NCBI GenBank assembly: GCA_038317685.1
Contig: JBBQBQ010000211.1
Span: forward strand, 1 to 6,072
Reading direction: 5' to 3'
DNA from: JBBQBQ01 sp038317685
GTDB taxonomy: Bacteria; Desulfobacterota; Desulfuromonadia; Desulfuromonadales; DDH964
Length of the DNA: 6,072 nt
Numbering within the stretch: the first letter of the stretch is position 1; the number at the start of each line of letters is the position of its first letter. Positions 5,447 to 6,072 of the stretch are shown piece by piece. The notes under the pieces are model-generated. The model worked only from the letters and a program-made list of their open reading frames with translations, had not been told where the DNA came from and searched no databases. The translations under genes and the position numbers were made by a program.

Positions 5447-6072
5447 CAGGTGTTCAGGACGGCTTCCGGGGCAGGATTGCCCCGGCGAACCGTCATGATC
5501 AGGTTGTAGACGAAGACACAGATCCCGGCCAGATAGATCACCCCGCTGATCGCCCTGACCCACCAGTAGGGATACATCTCGATGAGGGTCTCCATGAAAG
5601 AATAGGACAGGCTGCCGTCCGGAGTCATGCTGTGCCACATGCCGGCCTGCAGGACCCCGGCGATCCACATCGACACCGAGTAGCCGAGCTGACCGATGAG
5701 AACCAGCCAGAAGTGGAGGTTGGCCAGCGGGACGCTGTAGAGTTCCCTGCCGTAGATACGCGGCACCAGGTAATAGATGGCGGCGAACAGGACCAACGAT
5801 ACCCAGCCGAGAGTTCCCATGTGGACGTGTCCCGGAACCCAGTCGGTGTAGTGGATGAAGGCCGAAAAGGAACGAATCGCCTGCAGCGGCCCCTGCAGGG
5901 TTTGCAGGCCGTAGAAGGTGATGCCGAGGATCAGAAATTTAACCAGATAGTTCTCCCGCATCTGGTGCCACTGGCCGTTCATGGACAGATAGCCGTTGAA
6001 GACGCTCCCCCAGGAGGGGGCGATGAGCATGACCGAAAAAGCCATCGCCAGGGTCTGCACCCAATCGGGCAC
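5446..6072 (-). CDS. ccoN: cbb3-type cytochrome c oxidase catalytic subunit I (CcoN), C-terminal part
   Basis: This is the last 208 residues of the membrane subunit that reduces oxygen to water at a heme b3/CuB centre. The first visible codon is GTG inside the gene (Val, not a start), so the 5' part lies beyond the window. The fragment contains IHYTDW followed by PGHVHMGTLGW. Its two histidines (fragment residues 82 and 84, around 5821-5829) match the axial ligands of high-spin heme b3 and low-spin heme b known for CcoN. About 126 residues follow them, as expected for the family's C-terminal end. The CuB histidines and the cross-linked tyrosine would be in the missing part, roughly 260 residues. 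Several hydrophobic helices remain, for example around residues 43-60, 88-105, 118-140 and 175-195. The TGA stop is 17 nt before ccoO. The family call is secure; activity cannot be judged from a fragment. Confidence 0.96.
   Translation of the reverse strand: MPDWVQTLAMAFSVMLIAPSWGSVFNGYLSMNGQWHQMRENYLVKFLILGITFYGLQTLQGPLQAIRSFSAFIHYTDWVPGHVHMGTLGWVSLVLFAAIYYLVPRIYGRELYSVPLANLHFWLVLIGQLGYSVSMWIAGVLQAGMWHSMTPDGSLSYSFMETLIEMYPYWWVRAISGVIYLAGICVFVYNLIMTVRRGNPAPEAVLNT

Noticed and set aside
4550..5509. Plus-strand open frame opposite ccoO (319 codons)
   Set aside because: It covers ccoO exactly antisense; the opposite frame has heme motifs and a good ribosome site, while this one has neither.
5429..5668. 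Longer ccoO reading starting at 5668
   Set aside because: It would overlap 220 bases of ccoN and adds a charged, non-family N-terminus; the ATG at 5428 has a strong Shine-Dalgarno just upstream.
6070..6072. GTG at the window edge as the start of ccoN
   Set aside because: The following VPDWVQTLA segment is internal to CcoN, and the helices with the CuB ligands would be missing; this is an internal valine.

Overview
The window is one co-directional block, read entirely on the minus strand, that encodes a cbb3-type (C-family) cytochrome c oxidase and its assembly genes. In transcription order (high to low coordinates) it holds: the 3' part of ccoN (catalytic subunit, cut by the window edge), ccoO, ccoQ (46 codons), ccoP, ccoG (FixG-like cupric reductase), ccoH (FixH-like) and a 3'-truncated ccoI (FixI-like copper P-type ATPase). 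Gaps are small: 17 nt, a 1-nt overlap, 19 nt, 42 nt, a 4-nt overlap and 42 nt. This fits an operon. High GC and a contiguous ccoNOQP-GHI order suggest a Gram-negative respiratory bacterium of the proteobacterial or Desulfobacterota/Desulfuromonadia kind. The taxon is an inference and is not firm.

The genes form one pathway. CcoN carries the heme b3/CuB oxygen-reduction site, CcoO and CcoP pass electrons in through c-type hemes, and CcoQ is a small stabilising subunit. CcoG (cupric reductase), CcoI (copper P1B-ATPase) and CcoH supply copper and support assembly.

The most notable feature is how the heme c domains are shared out. CcoO is normally about 200 residues with one heme. Here it has 287 residues, two CxxCH motifs and a complete extra cytochrome c domain at its C-terminus. 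CcoP normally has two cytochrome c domains, but here it has 174 residues and one CxxCH. The total of three c-type hemes is kept while one has effectively moved from CcoP to CcoO.

Two other points stand out. A perfect 10-bp GC-rich stem with a GNRA-type loop sits between ccoP and ccoG, separating the structural genes from the assembly genes. At the low-coordinate end, ccoI stops within its phosphorylation domain, just after the TGDN motif, at a run of nine C on the plus strand. Beyond it lie about 95 bases of AT-rich sequence (about 39% GC by hand count) that do not continue the gene in any frame. This is either a real rearrangement or an assembly or contig-end artefact.
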